A DNA stretch of 64,000 nucleotides from Pseudomonas vancouverensis (GTDB taxonomy: Bacteria; Pseudomonadota; Gammaproteobacteria; Pseudomonadales; Pseudomonadaceae), in NCBI RefSeq assembly GCF_004348895.1, contig NZ_RRZK01000017.1, forward strand, positions 62,001-126,000, given 5' to 3'. The translations under genes and the position numbers were made by a program. Of this stretch, positions 29,017 through 38,488 are shown piece after piece (position 1 is the first letter of the stretch; each line of letters opens with the position of its first letter). Under the pieces are notes generated by a model. The model saw nothing but the letters and a program-made list of their open reading frames with translations. It did not search any database and had not been told where the DNA came from.

Positions 29017-30711
29017 ATGAGCGAAAGCTTTGCGGAACTCTTTGAAGAAAGCCTAAAGACCCTGAACCTTCAGGCAGGCTCCATCATCACCGGTGTTATC
29101 GTTGATATCGATTACCAAGCTCGCTGGGTAACCGTTCACGCTGGCCTGAAGTCTGAAGCACTGATCCCGCTGGAGCAGTTCTACAACGACGCTGGCGAAC
29201 TGAACATCAACGTCGGTGACGAAGTTCACGTTGCTCTGGACTCGGTTGAAGACGGCTTCGGTGAAACCAAGCTGTCCCGTGAAAAAGCCAAGCGCGCTGA
29301 ATGCTGGATTGTTCTGGAAGCAGCCTTCGCAGCCGAAGAAGTGGTCAAGGGCGTTATCAACGGTAAGGTTAAAGGCGGCTTCACTGTCGACGTTAACGGC
29401 ATCCGTGCGTTCCTGCCAGGTTCTCTGGTTGACGTCCGTCCAGTGCGCGACACCACGCACCTGGAAGGCAAAGAGCTGGAATTCAAGGTCATCAAGCTGG
29501 ACCAGAAGCGCAACAACGTTGTCGTTTCCCGTCGTAGCGTCCTGGAAGCCGAGAACTCCGCCGAGCGCGAAGCTCTGCTGGAATCCCTGCAGGAAGGCCA
29601 ACAAGTCAAAGGTATCGTCAAGAACCTCACCGATTACGGCGCATTCGTCGATCTGGGTGGCGTCGATGGCCTGCTGCACATTACCGACATGGCTTGGAAG
29701 CGCATCAAGCATCCTTCCGAAATCGTCAACGTTGGCGACGAGATCGATGTCAAGGTTCTGAAGTACGATCGCGAGCGCAATCGTGTTTCCCTGGGCCTGA
29801 AGCAACTGGGCGAAGATCCATGGGTTGCTATCAAAGCCCGTTACCCAGAAAGCACTCGCGTTACCGCGCGTGTAACCAACCTGACCGACTACGGCTGCTT
29901 CGCTGAGCTGGAAGAAGGCGTTGAAGGTCTGGTACACGTTTCCGAAATGGACTGGACCAACAAGAACATCCACCCTTCGAAAGTCGTACAAGTCGGCGAC
30001 GAAGTGGAAGTTATGGTTCTGGACATCGACGAAGAGCGTCGTCGTATCTCCCTGGGCATCAAGCAGTGCAAGTCGAACCCATGGGAAGACTTCTCTGGCC
30101 AGTTCAACAAGGGCGACAAGATCTCCGGCACCATCAAGTCGATCACCGATTTCGGTATCTTCATTGGTCTGGACGGCGGCATCGACGGTCTGGTTCACCT
30201 GTCCGACATCTCCTGGAACGAAGTGGGCGAAGAAGCCGTACGCCGCTTCAAGAAGGGCGACGAGCTGGACACCGTTATCCTGTCGGTTGACCCAGAGCGC
30301 GAGCGCATCTCCCTGGGTATCAAGCAGCTGGAAAGCGATCCGTTCTCCGAGTACGTTCAAGAGAACGACAAAGGCGCTATCGTTAAGGGCATCGTGAAAG
30401 AAGTTGACGCCAAAGGCGCCATCATCACTCTGGCCGACGATATCGAAGCGACTCTGAAAGCCTCCGAAATCAGCCGTGACCGCGTTGAAGACGCGCGCAA
30501 CGTTCTGAAAGAAGGCGAAGAAGTAGAAGCCAAGATCATCAGCGTTGACCGTAAGAGCCGTGTAATCCAGCTCTCGATCAAGTCGAAAGACGTTGAAGAA
30601 GAGAAGGAAGCCATCCAAAGCCTGCGCGACAAGCCGCAAGCTGGCTCCGATGCTCCAGTAGCCACCACTCTGGGTGACCTGCTGCGTGCACAAATGGAAA
30701 AGCAGAACTAA
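29017..30711 (+). CDS. rpsA: 30S ribosomal protein S1
   Basis: A 564-residue protein made of six S1 RNA-binding repeats. The last four are plain from the recurring G-x-V-xx-LTDYGxFV/[17 protein letters not shown] and [14 protein letters not shown] patterns around residues 190-265, 275-350, 365-440 and 450-520; the first two are the divergent ribosome-docking repeats. S1 unwinds and recruits mRNAs lacking strong ribosome sites. Codon use is highly biased as expected of a very strongly expressed gene. A leader with two hairpins precedes it and a strong terminator follows. Confidence 0.98.
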   Translation: MSESFAELFEESLKTLNLQAGSIITGVIVDIDYQARWVTVHAGLKSEALIPLEQFYNDAGELNINVGDEVHVALDSVEDGFGETKLSREKAKRAECWIVLEAAFAAEEVVKGVINGKVKGGFTVDVNGIRAFLPGSLVDVRPVRDTTHLEGKELEFKVIKLDQKRNNVVVSRRSVLEAENSAEREALLESLQEGQQVKGIVKNLTDYGAFVDLGGVDGLLHITDMAWKRIKHPSEIVNVGDEIDVKVLKYDRERNRVSLGLKQLGEDPWVAIKARYPESTRVTARVTNLTDYGCFAELEEGVEGLVHVSEMDWTNKNIHPSKVVQVGDEVEVMVLDIDEERRRISLGIKQCKSNPWEDFSGQFNKGDKISGTIKSITDFGIFIGLDGGIDGLVHLSDISWNEVGEEAVRRFKKGDELDTVILSVDPERERISLGIKQLESDPFSEYVQENDKGAIVKGIVKEVDAKGAIITLADDIEATLKASEISRDRVEDARNVLKEGEEVEAKIISVDRKSRVIQLSIKSKDVEEEKEAIQSLRDKPQAGSDAPVATTLGDLLRAQMEKQN

Positions 30712-30728
30712 GTTCTGATTGACCAGAA

Positions 30729-30756
30729 AAAGGGCGACTTCGGTCGCCCTTTTTTG
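30729..30756 (+). terminator. Rho-independent terminator after rpsA
   Basis: AAAGGGCGAC (30729-30738) and GTCGCCCTTT (30743-30752) form a ten-base stem with the stable TTCG tetraloop and a T6 run. It lies 17 bases after the rpsA stop. Confidence 0.95.
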
Positions 30757-30927
30757 TGCCCGGAATTTGAGGGGGCGATAACTGTGTGTCTAACGTCGTT
30801 GCGAATTCATGAAACAAAGGCTGCTAAGTGCAGTCTGTTTCTTTAGTCGGATCAATCGCTTATTTGCAGCTAGTCTTTAGCCTGTAGCTGACGACGGCCG
30901 GGCGGCTCGCCTGGCATAAGGATGTGA

Positions 30928-31206
30928 ATGAACAAGTTCATTGTCGCAATAGCAGTGCTGACACTGACTGGATGTACGACTAATGCCAAGACTCATGCTG
31001 TGCGTGGGGTGAGCGGTATCGAGGTCGACTGTTCGGGGCTAGGGTCGAGTTGGGAGCGCTGCCAGAAGCGCGCAGCCAAGGAGTGCGCGGGTGCAGGCTA
31101 TAAGGTCATTGTCCGGTCTGACGATGCAAAAGAAGAGGATGAGTTCCCTTTTGGCTTCAATCCTGCGGGTTTCCTGACGCGCACCATGTTGGTGATTTGC
31201 AAGTGA
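30928..31206 (+). CDS. Small predicted lipoprotein
   Basis: A 92-residue protein with a short signal sequence and a lipobox TLTGC, so Cys16 should be lipidated and the protein anchored in a membrane. The mature part carries five more Cys (including CSGLG, RCQKR, ECAGAGYK and the terminal ICK), suggesting disulfides in the periplasm. The segment with KRAAKECAGAGYKV resembles small outer-membrane lipoproteins of unknown role. An AAGGATG site precedes ATG 30928. It lies alone between the rpsA terminator and ihfB. No function can be named. Confidence 0.8.
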   Translation: MNKFIVAIAVLTLTGCTTNAKTHAVRGVSGIEVDCSGLGSSWERCQKRAAKECAGAGYKVIVRSDDAKEEDEFPFGFNPAGFLTRTMLVICK

Positions 31207-31356
31207 GTGGGTGATCAAGGTGTGTCTGTTGTTGTCTGTGGAGCAGGTGTTCTGGCGCGGAGAGAAAGATGGAAGAGGTCGGGCTGTTCAAATTCATGCA
31301 GGCGTGCTAAAACCTTTGAAGCGCTGACCTAGCTGCTTGAAAAAGAAGGGAAAAAT

Positions 31357-31653
31357 ATGACGAAGTCGGAGTTGATCGAACGAATTGTCACCCATCAAGG
31401 GCTACTCTCATCCAAGGATGTAGAGCTGGCCATCAAGACCATGCTTGAGCAAATGTCCCAATGTCTGGCCACCGGTGATCGCATCGAGATCCGAGGGTTT
31501 GGCAGCTTCTCCCTGCACTACCGCGCCCCGCGCGTGGGTCGCAATCCCAAGACCGGCCAGTCTGTCAGCCTCGATGGTAAATTTGTTCCTCATTTCAAGC
31601 CGGGCAAGGAACTGCGTGACCGTGTGAATGAGGAAGAGGAGGAGGGGCTTTGA
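31357..31653 (+). CDS. ihfB: Integration host factor subunit beta
   Basis: A 98-residue member of the HU/IHF family. It has [10 protein letters not shown] at the start, the dimer-core helices, [11 protein letters not shown] and the DNA-arm tip [10 protein letters not shown] with the intercalating proline. IhfB pairs with IhfA to bend DNA at promoters, origins and recombination sites. AAGAAGGGA precedes ATG 31357. The tail is acidic (EEEEE). The place after rpsA is the usual one, and in Pseudomonas marks the left border of the O-antigen locus. Confidence 0.97.
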   Translation: MTKSELIERIVTHQGLLSSKDVELAIKTMLEQMSQCLATGDRIEIRGFGSFSLHYRAPRVGRNPKTGQSVSLDGKFVPHFKPGKELRDRVNEEEEEGL

Positions 31654-31680
31654 TAGTCGCTATCGTTCCGGAGGTCACGC

Positions 31681-31920
31681 ATGCGTAACCTGAAGCGCAT
31701 CGTGGTCGTCGTACTCCTTCTTTTGTTGATATTGGCGATCCTGGCTTTCGTCCTCGAAAATCAGCAATCAGTTTCTCTTTTGTTCCTGGGCTGGGCTGGG
31801 CCGCAACTGCCAATTTCGCTGATTGTTGTTCTGACGTTGCTGATCGGTATGGTAATCGGGCCGGTTATCGGGTGGCTCGCGAATCGCTTGTTCAAGGCCT
31901 CGCGCAAGCGCCTTGTATGA
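31681..31920 (+). CDS. LapA-domain (DUF1049) inner-membrane protein
   Basis: A 79-residue protein with two membrane helices (about 8-27 and 43-67) separated by the family turn ENQQSVSLLFLGW. It matches the LapA/DUF1049 family whose E. coli member LapA works with LapB to assemble LPS and control LpxC turnover. Here no lapB is adjacent, so an LPS role is suggested only by family and by the neighbouring O-antigen genes. It starts 27 bases after ihfB and is probably cotranscribed with it. Confidence 0.88.
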   Translation: MRNLKRIVVVVLLLLLILAILAFVLENQQSVSLLFLGWAGPQLPISLIVVLTLLIGMVIGPVIGWLANRLFKASRKRLV

Positions 31921-31965
31921 TTGTGCAGCGCCTATCGAATTTACCTTGCGACTGGTCTTTATCCG

Positions 31966-31994
31966 TTAGTAAAGCGCTGATTAAGCTGTAAAAT
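31966..31994 (+). promoter_or_regulatory. Candidate promoter of the rml genes
   Basis: TAAAAT at 31989-31994 (5 of 6 to consensus) has a weak -35 partner TTAGTA at 31966-31971, 17 bases apart. It would leave a leader of about 140 bases before rmlB. No clear ops/JUMPstart element was found in that leader. Confidence 0.35.
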
Positions 31995-32138
31995 GCGGCC
32001 TCACTCGAAAATGGCACTCCCCATATCGACTCTGGCCGGCATTACCCATAGCCTCGGCTGGCAATATGGTTTTCGCATTCAAGGATCAGGCTGGGCTCGA
32101 GTCGCAGCCCTGCCGGCAACTCAAGGGTATGGTTTGGC

Positions 32139-33215
32139 GTGAAAATTCTAGTAACCGGCGGCGCCGGATTTATCGGTTCGGCCGTTATTCGTCACATAAT
32201 GGCCAATACAGTTGACTCGGTAGTTAACGTCGACAAGCTGACGTATGCCGGTAACCTAGAGTCGCTGGCCGAAGTCAGTCAAAACACACGTTATGCATTC
32301 GAGCATGTCGACATTTGCGACCGCGTTCAAATCGACCGAATCCTGCGTGAGCACCAGCCAGACGCCATCATGCATCTGGCTGCAGAGTCGCACGTTGATC
32401 GTTCGATCTCTGGGCCATCCGAATTCATTCAGACGAACATCATCGGCACGTACACCTTGCTGGAAGCTGCACGCCATTACTGGGCTGCACTGGATGATTC
32501 GCGTAAAGCCGGGTTCCGATTTCATCATATTTCGACAGATGAAGTTTACGGAGATCTCGACGGTCCTGAAGACCTTTTCACAGAAAGCACGCCGTATCAG
32601 CCAAGTTCTCCGTATTCCGCCAGTAAGGCCAGCTCAGATCATCTGGTTCGCGCCTGGAGCCGTACTTACGGATTGCCTACGCTGGTTACAAACTGCTCGA
32701 ACAACTATGGTCCTTGCCACTTTCCGGAAAAGTTGATTCCGCTGATCATCCTTAATGCTCTGGAGGGCAAAGCGTTGCCTGTCTACGGCAAAGGTGACCA
32801 GGTGCGGGATTGGTTGTACGTCGAGGATCATGCTCGCGCTTTGTACAAGGTCGTCACTGAGGGTGTGGTCGGAGAGACCTACAACATTGGCGGTCACAAC
32901 GAAAAGCAGAACATCGAAGTTGTCAAAACCCTGTGTGCGTTACTGGATGAGTTGCGCCCTGATTCTGCTCACTGCCCGCATGCCGATTTGATTACTTATG
33001 TTCAAGATCGTCCTGGGCATGATCAGCGATACGCGATCGATGCCAGCAAGATACAGCGCGAGCTGGGTTGGACTCCTGAAGAAACCTTCGAAAGCGGAAT
33101 TCGCAAAACGGTCGAGTGGTATCTGAGCAACTCAGAATGGGTTGCTCATGTGAAAAGTGGTAGCTATCAGCAATGGCTTGAGCAGAACTATGCAAGGCGT
33201 TCGGGTAAGGCATGA
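32139..33215 (+). CDS. rmlB: dTDP-glucose 4,6-dehydratase
   Basis: A 358-residue extended SDR with the NAD loop TGGAGFIGS near residue 7, [11 protein letters not shown] near 80, STDEVYGDL near 133 and the catalytic YSASKAS near 165. It converts dTDP-glucose to dTDP-4-keto-6-deoxyglucose. Translation starts at GTG 32139; an ATG at 32129 is out of frame. It overlaps rmlD by four bases. In this locus its product can feed both a rhamnose route and the FdtD/FdtB pair encoded at 56-59 kb. Confidence 0.96.
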   Translation: MKILVTGGAGFIGSAVIRHIMANTVDSVVNVDKLTYAGNLESLAEVSQNTRYAFEHVDICDRVQIDRILREHQPDAIMHLAAESHVDRSISGPSEFIQTNIIGTYTLLEAARHYWAALDDSRKAGFRFHHISTDEVYGDLDGPEDLFTESTPYQPSSPYSASKASSDHLVRAWSRTYGLPTLVTNCSNNYGPCHFPEKLIPLIILNALEGKALPVYGKGDQVRDWLYVEDHARALYKVVTEGVVGETYNIGGHNEKQNIEVVKTLCALLDELRPDSAHCPHADLITYVQDRPGHDQRYAIDASKIQRELGWTPEETFESGIRKTVEWYLSNSEWVAHVKSGSYQQWLEQNYARRSGKA

Positions 33216-34111
33216 AGATCCTCTTACTCGGCAAAAATGGGCAAATAGGTTGGGAACTGCAGCGCTCCCTCGCTCCGCTGGGAGAATTGATTGCACTTGA
33301 GCGTCACGCTGTCACCGGGTTAAGCGTGGATGTTGCGGACCTGACTGCTCTACGCGCAGTAATCCGGCAGATCCAACCGGATCTGATCGTCAATGCGGCG
33401 GCATATACTGCGGTCGACAAGGCAGAGTCAGATTCTGAAGCCGAGCTGGTCGATCGTGTGAATGTTCAGGCCTGTCGTGTCATGGCCGAGGAGGCGCTGT
33501 CGCTAGGTGCCTGGTTGGTACATTACTCGACCGATTATGTGTTCAATGGCCAAGGCACGGCGCAATGGCGAGAGTCCGATACGGTCAGCCCCTTGAACAG
33601 ATATGGTCAGAGTAAGGCCGCCGGCGAACGCGCAATCATGCAGTCTGGCTGTAAGTATCTGATTTTTCGTACCAGTTGGGTTTATGCCACTCGGGGTAGT
33701 TGCTTTGCCAAAACCATGTTGCGCTTGGCGGCAGAGCGCGAAACGTTGACGGTTGTGGCTGATCAGATTGGTGCTCCCACTGGTGCTGACCTGGTGGCGG
33801 ACGTGACTTCGCTGGCTATTCAAAAGGTAATACGGCATCCAGAGTTGGCTGGTGTTTATCATTTGAGTGCGAGCGGTCAAGTGTCCTGGTTCGAGTATGC
33901 TCGTTTCGTTATCGATTTTGCGCGAAACAACGGCGCCCAGTTTGCGGTGACATCAATCAAGCCGATAGATGCGAGAGATTATCCGGCGCCCGCACCTCGT
34001 CCATTGAACTCTCGATTGAGTACCCAGAAACTGCGAGACAGTTTTTCTTTGTACTTGCCTGATTGGCAAAGTGGCGTAACCCGAATGCTAAGGGAAGTTT
34101 TAAATAAATGA
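33212..34111 (+). CDS. rmlD: dTDP-4-dehydrorhamnose reductase
   Basis: A 299-residue SDR with [13 protein letters not shown] at the N-terminus, [10 protein letters not shown] near residue 105 and YGQSKAAGE with catalytic Tyr and Lys near 130. It reduces the C4 keto group in the last step of dTDP-L-rhamnose synthesis using NADPH. It needs RmlC product, and rmlC is not in this window, so it is either supplied from elsewhere in the genome or idle here. The start overlaps rmlB and the end overlaps rmlA by ATGA junctions. Confidence 0.95.
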   Translation: MKILLLGKNGQIGWELQRSLAPLGELIALERHAVTGLSVDVADLTALRAVIRQIQPDLIVNAAAYTAVDKAESDSEAELVDRVNVQACRVMAEEALSLGAWLVHYSTDYVFNGQGTAQWRESDTVSPLNRYGQSKAAGERAIMQSGCKYLIFRTSWVYATRGSCFAKTMLRLAAERETLTVVADQIGAPTGADLVADVTSLAIQKVIRHPELAGVYHLSASGQVSWFEYARFVIDFARNNGAQFAVTSIKPIDARDYPAPAPRPLNSRLSTQKLRDSFSLYLPDWQSGVTRMLREVLNK

Positions 34112-34995
34112 GCATGATAAATCGCAAGGGCATCATCCTCGCCGGTGGTTCAGGTACGCGACTGCACCCTTTGACCTTGGGTGTCTCGAAGCAAATGTTG
34201 CCTATCTATGATAAGCCGATGATTTTTTATCCGCTGTCCGTGCTGATGCTGGCCGGTATGCGCGAGATTTTGATCATTTCAACTCCCGAGGATCTTCCTA
34301 ACTTTCGAAAGTTGCTGGGAGATGGCAGTCAATATGGAATCAAACTGAGTTATGCGGAGCAGCCAACTCCGGATGGTCTGGCTCAAGCCTTTATTATTGG
34401 CGAAGAGTTCATTGGCAAGGATCCGTGCTGCCTGATACTAGGAGACAATATTTTCTACGGCCAATTTACCGAGCACCTGCGTTCGGCCAACAATCAGGCC
34501 AGCGGTGCAACGATATTTGGCTACCACGTTTCCGATCCAGAGCGTTTTGGGGTTGTGGAGTTTGATGTGAATGGCCGGGTGCTGAGCATCGAGGAGAAAC
34601 CAGCGAATCCAAAGTCCAACTACGCGGTGACGGGGCTCTACTTCTACGATAATCAGGTTGTGGATATCGCGAAAAATATTAAACCGTCTGCTCGGGGCGA
34701 GTTGGAAATAACAGATGTCAATCGTGTTTACCTGGAACAAAAGTCCCTAAAGGTGGAGATGCTCCGCCGTGGGTTTGCCTGGTTGGATACCGGCACTCAC
34801 GATTCGTTGCTGGAGGCAGGGCATTTCGTTCATACCATCGAAAAGCGCCAAGGCCTCAAGGTCGCCTGTCTGGAGGAAATCGCTTACAACAGCGGTTGGA
34901 TTTCTGCTGCGGAACTGTCGGCTCAGGCGAAGCGCTTCGGGAAGACGGGCTACGGTCAATACCTGGAAAAACTCTTGGACTCGCACCCTCGATAG
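34108..34995 (+). CDS. rmlA: Glucose-1-phosphate thymidylyltransferase
   Basis: A 295-residue nucleotidyltransferase with the signature [16 protein letters not shown] near residue 7, the Asp-containing LGDNIFYG near 110 and the product-binding [19 protein letters not shown] near 161. It makes dTDP-glucose from dTTP and glucose-1-P and is usually feedback-inhibited by dTDP-rhamnose. The gene is translationally coupled to rmlD. The usual next gene, rmlC, is absent; a 430-base gap follows. Confidence 0.96.
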   Translation: MSMINRKGIILAGGSGTRLHPLTLGVSKQMLPIYDKPMIFYPLSVLMLAGMREILIISTPEDLPNFRKLLGDGSQYGIKLSYAEQPTPDGLAQAFIIGEEFIGKDPCCLILGDNIFYGQFTEHLRSANNQASGATIFGYHVSDPERFGVVEFDVNGRVLSIEEKPANPKSNYAVTGLYFYDNQVVDIAKNIKPSARGELEITDVNRVYLEQKSLKVEMLRRGFAWLDTGTHDSLLEAGHFVHTIEKRQGLKVACLEEIAYNSGWISAAELSAQAKRFGKTGYGQYLEKLLDSHPR

Positions 34996-35425
34996 AGCTT
35001 TGTACTACGCTGGAAGTTGATGTCGTTATGATGGCTTTCAGGAAGAGACAATTGATTGTTTTCAAATGATTTTTTGTCGCTGGTCGGTACGTGAGTTATT
35101 TATTTCCGAGCCTCCCTGTAGAATGGACGTTAGAACGGTCTGATCCTGACAGGCATTGCAACTCACTCTCAAAGGCTTCTCCTTTCTTTCCGGGTGAAGC
35201 TTTTCCGTCCAGGCAGTCTCTAGAGCTGGTGTGGGATGCGAGTGTATGGTCACGGATTAATCGATAGGGCGTGCTGAGCCAGGTTTCTTGAATTGAAATT
35301 GAATTGTTTCTCCTGCGGCCGCTTCACCAACATTTTGCAATGGTGACGATGCAGGAGTGACTGGAAACATAACTGAACCCCGATGACTGGTTGCCTCTAC
35401 CAGTAGGGGATTAAGGATTTAGAGC
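34996..35425. other. Gap between rmlA and manC
   Basis: No gene is seen on either strand, and no remnant of rmlC could be recognised by reading the frames. It contains a weak terminator-like stem (GCTTC/GAAGC, 35175-35200, then TTTT) and the nested hairpin at 35310-35357. A manC promoter is expected but not identified. Confidence 0.5.
35310..35357. repeat. Nested inverted repeat in the manC leader
   Basis: An outer stem CTCCTGC/GCAGGAG (35310-35316 with 35351-35357) encloses an inner stem TCACCA/TGGTGA (35324-35329 with 35341-35346) around an 11-base AT-rich loop. It lies about 70 bases before the manC ATG and may be a leader RNA structure or an operator. Confidence 0.55.
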
Positions 35426-36868
35426 ATGGAACTGATTCCCGTAATTTTGTCTGGTGGAGTGGGCAGCCGGTTGTGGCCTGTTTCACGAGAGGCTCATCCC
35501 AAGCCGTTCATGGACCTGCCAGATGGCCAGAATCTAATCCAGAAAACCTTCCTGCGTGCGTCGCGTCTGGAGGGGGTTGTGGAAATCCTTACGGTGACCA
35601 ATCGGGAGTTGCTGTTCAAGACTGAAGACGAGTACGGCGCAGTCAACAAGGCCAAACTTGCTCAAGGTTTCATCCTCGAACCCTTTGGCCGCAACACGGC
35701 AGCAGCCGTTGCCGCCGCCGCGCTTCAGCTGGAAGCCACCCATGGTCCTGATGCCCAGATGCTGGTATTGGCCGCGGACCATCTGATCCAGAATGAGCAT
35801 GCCTTTGCTGCCGCTGTCGCCAATGCCATGACGCTGGCTGCCGAAGGTTGGCTGGTCACGTTCGGCATTCAGCCAACGTATCCGGAAACGGGGTTCGGCT
35901 ACATCGAGGCACAAAAGAGTGCGCCATTGAATGGGGGGCTCAAGGTTGCTCGCTTCGTCGAGAAACCCGACCTCGATACCGCACAAGGTTACGTCAGTGC
36001 AGGTAACTATTACTGGAACTCCGGCATGTTCTGCTTCCGGGTCGGCACGGTTCTCGATGAGTTGCGCGAGCATGCCCCGGACGTCGTGGCCGCAGTGGCC
36101 AGGACCATCGACCAATCGCGCCTGACTTCGTCCTCGAAATATCGCTGTCTGGCATTGAATGCTGACGCGTTCGCCGAAGTACCTGACATTTCCATCGATT
36201 ACGCACTGATGGAACGTTCGTCCAAGGTGGCAACCATCCCGTGTGATATCGGTTGGAGTGATATCGGTTCGTGGAATGCTGTCAGCGAACTGACCCAGCC
36301 TGATGAGAACGGTAACCGCTTTGAAGGGGAAGTGCTGTCCCACGGATCCCGTAACAACTACGTGAACAGCGAAGGTCGGTTGACCGCACTGGTTGGTGTC
36401 GAAGACCTGCTGGTGATCGATACCCCTGATGCCGTGATGATCGCCCACAAGGATCACGCTCAGGACGTGAAGCACATCGTCAACCAATTGAAGGCTTGCA
36501 GCCATACGGTGCATCTGCTGCATCGCACAGTGCATCGCCCATGGGGTACCTACACGACACTTGAAAACGGCGAGCGCTTCAAGATCAAGCGCATCGTCGT
36601 CAAGCCTAAGGCGTCTTTGTCCCTGCAGATGCACCATCATCGCAGTGAGCACTGGATCGTTGTCAGTGGCACGGCGGTGGTCATCAACGACAAGCAGGAG
36701 CTGATGCTGCACACCAATGAGTCCACCTTTATCCGTGCAGGTCATCAGCATCGTCTGATGAACCCAGGGGTCATAGACCTGGTGCTCATTGAAGTGCAGA
36801 GTGGCGACTATCTCGGCGAGGACGATATCGTGCGCTTCGAAGACAATTACGGTCGAACCGACAAGTAA
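35426..36868 (+). CDS. manC: Mannose-1-P guanylyltransferase / mannose-6-P isomerase
   Basis: A 480-residue bifunctional enzyme. The N-terminal ~350 residues are the GDP-mannose pyrophosphorylase with LSGGVGSRLWPVSR and FVEKPD near residue 177. The C-terminal ~120 residues are a cupin phosphomannose isomerase with HRPWGTY, QMHHHRSEHW (metal His residues) and the family end. It provides mannose-6-P and GDP-mannose for the gmd-perosamine branch. P. aeruginosa relatives are AlgA and WbpW; position in the O-antigen locus favours the WbpW role. Confidence 0.95.
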   Translation: MELIPVILSGGVGSRLWPVSREAHPKPFMDLPDGQNLIQKTFLRASRLEGVVEILTVTNRELLFKTEDEYGAVNKAKLAQGFILEPFGRNTAAAVAAAALQLEATHGPDAQMLVLAADHLIQNEHAFAAAVANAMTLAAEGWLVTFGIQPTYPETGFGYIEAQKSAPLNGGLKVARFVEKPDLDTAQGYVSAGNYYWNSGMFCFRVGTVLDELREHAPDVVAAVARTIDQSRLTSSSKYRCLALNADAFAEVPDISIDYALMERSSKVATIPCDIGWSDIGSWNAVSELTQPDENGNRFEGEVLSHGSRNNYVNSEGRLTALVGVEDLLVIDTPDAVMIAHKDHAQDVKHIVNQLKACSHTVHLLHRTVHRPWGTYTTLENGERFKIKRIVVKPKASLSLQMHHHRSEHWIVVSGTAVVINDKQELMLHTNESTFIRAGHQHRLMNPGVIDLVLIEVQSGDYLGEDDIVRFEDNYGRTDK

Positions 36869-36873
36869 CGGTT

Positions 36874-36895
36874 GCCCGGCCATCGCAAGCCGGGT
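36874..36895. repeat. Inverted repeat after manC
   Basis: GCCCGGC (36874-36880) and GCCGGGT (36889-36895) form a 7-base stem with an 8-base loop just after the manC stop. No T tract follows, so it may protect the 3' end or pause transcription rather than terminate. Confidence 0.35.
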
Positions 36896-37013
36896 CGGTG
36901 GGAGTGTTCACTGACCTGGCTTCTTTGTATGTTGCCAAGGGAACCTCTCGATCCGGTCGCTTAATTGGTGGTCTGCTTCGATTTCACCTCACATACCTCA
37001 GCAAGAGAGCGGT

Positions 37014-38387
37014 ATGAACACCCCTATAAAAACTCAGTGTTTCAAAGCCTATGACATTCGTGGCCAAGTGCCTTCCGATCTCAACGAAGAAGTCGCCTAC
37101 CGTATAGGCCGCGCCATGGTTGCCGAGCTTCACGCCAAGCACATTGTGCTGGGGCGGGACATGCGGCTCGAAAGCCCGATGCTGGCTGAGGCAATGACTC
37201 GCGGATTGCGAGAAGCGGGTGCCAACGTCATCGATATCGGCTTGTGTGGCACAGAAGAGGTCTACTTTGCGACAAGCGCGTTTGCAGCGGATGGCGGCGT
37301 GATGATCACCGCCAGCCACAATCCCAAGGGCTACAACGGGATGAAGCTGGTGAAGTCCGAATCGCGTCCGATCAGTGGTGATACGGGGCTCAATGCGATA
37401 CGCGACAGGGTGGAGAGTGGGGACTTGGGGCCGTTGGCGTCCAATCCCGGGCAGGTTCGATTCGAGCTGGACAAGACCCGCTACATCGAGCATTTGCTGA
37501 CCTACGTCGATATCGCTGATTTGAAGCCGCTGAAAATTCTCGCGGACCCGGGCAATGGTGCGGCCGGCCCGGTACTGCAGGAGTTGATAGGCAAGCTGCC
37601 GTTCGAATGGATCATCATCAATGGCGAACCTGACGGCAACTTCCCGAATGGTGTCCCCAATCCGCTGCTCCCGGAGAACCGCAGTCTGACCCGGCAAGCG
37701 CTGTTGGAAAACGGCTGCGATTTGGGTCTGGCCTGGGATGGTGACTTCGATCGGTGCTTCTTCTTTGACCAGGAAGGCCGTTTTATCGAGGGTTACTACC
37801 TGGTCGGCCTGCTGGCCGAGATGTTGCTCAAGCAGAACCCGGGCGCCAAGATCATCCATGATCCAAGATTGACCTGGAACACGATCGACCAGGTTCGTTT
37901 GGCGGGCGGCGTTTCAGTACAATGCAAAACCGGGCACGCCTTCATAAAGGAATGCATGCGTCTGGAGGATGCGATCTACGGCGGTGAGATGAGTGCGCAC
38001 CATTATTTCCGGGATTTCGCCTACTGTGATAGCGGCATGATCCCTTGGCTACTGGTGACGGCCTTGATGTCCGTCTCGGGTAAAAAGCTGTCGCAACTGG
38101 TTGATGAGCGCATTGAAGCCTATCCGTGCAGTGGTGAGATCAACTACCGGGTCAGCGACGTTGCTGCTGCACTGGAGTCCGTCTTGAAGCACTACCTGCC
38201 TCAGGCGCCCCACCTTGATCAAACAGACGGGATTGGTCTGGATTTTCCTGACTGGCGATTCAATCTTCGCGGCTCAAATACCGAGCCACTGCTGAGGCTG
38301 AATGTGGAAAGCAGAAGAGATCCGGCTCTGGTCGCGTTGAAGGTTAAAGAAATTGAGGGACTGCTGAACAGTAAATATATGGAATGA
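37014..38387 (+). CDS. manB: Phosphomannomutase
   Basis: A 457-residue alpha-D-phosphohexomutase of the CpsG/RfbK type. Phosphoserine loop TASHNPKGYNGMK is near residue 101, the Mg site DGDFDR near 243, the sugar loop GGEMSAHH near 325 and the phosphate loop RGSNTEPLLR near 422. It converts mannose-6-P to mannose-1-P for ManC. It is distinct from the usual Pseudomonas AlgC, and its place between manC and gmd ties it to GDP-mannose for O-antigen. Start ATG 37014 follows AGAGCGGT. Confidence 0.94.
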   Translation: MNTPIKTQCFKAYDIRGQVPSDLNEEVAYRIGRAMVAELHAKHIVLGRDMRLESPMLAEAMTRGLREAGANVIDIGLCGTEEVYFATSAFAADGGVMITASHNPKGYNGMKLVKSESRPISGDTGLNAIRDRVESGDLGPLASNPGQVRFELDKTRYIEHLLTYVDIADLKPLKILADPGNGAAGPVLQELIGKLPFEWIIINGEPDGNFPNGVPNPLLPENRSLTRQALLENGCDLGLAWDGDFDRCFFFDQEGRFIEGYYLVGLLAEMLLKQNPGAKIIHDPRLTWNTIDQVRLAGGVSVQCKTGHAFIKECMRLEDAIYGGEMSAHHYFRDFAYCDSGMIPWLLVTALMSVSGKKLSQLVDERIEAYPCSGEINYRVSDVAAALESVLKHYLPQAPHLDQTDGIGLDFPDWRFNLRGSNTEPLLRLNVESRRDPALVALKVKEIEGLLNSKYME

Positions 38388-38398
38388 AAAAAGACGGT

Positions 38399-38421
38399 CT
38401 CACTTCCAGTTGGAAGGTGAG
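38399..38421. repeat. Hairpin between manB and gmd
   Basis: CTCACTTCC (38399-38407) pairs with GGAAGGTGAG (38412-38421), one bulged G, around AGTT. It lies 12 bases after manB. No T run follows, so it may be a processing or stabilising element inside the operon. Confidence 0.5.
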
Positions 38422-38488
38422 GGCAGCGAATAGTTGACTCTCCGATAGAGACTTACTGTTCAATTGATTAATTTAAATTGGTGAAAAC

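Noticed and set aside
29053..30693. 546-codon frame antisense to rpsA
   Set aside because: Shadow of the highly codon-biased rpsA gene; no family motifs.
31995..32138. JUMPstart/ops element before rmlB
   Set aside because: No GGCGGTAG or close match was found in the leader.
32065..32210. Short frame starting ATG 32065 that overlaps the rmlB start
   Set aside because: About 48 codons, no family likeness, and most of it is out of frame with rmlB; probably leader sequence.
34996..35425. Possible degraded rmlC
   Set aside because: The gap was read for the RmlC ending and active-site motifs in the forward frames and none was recognised.
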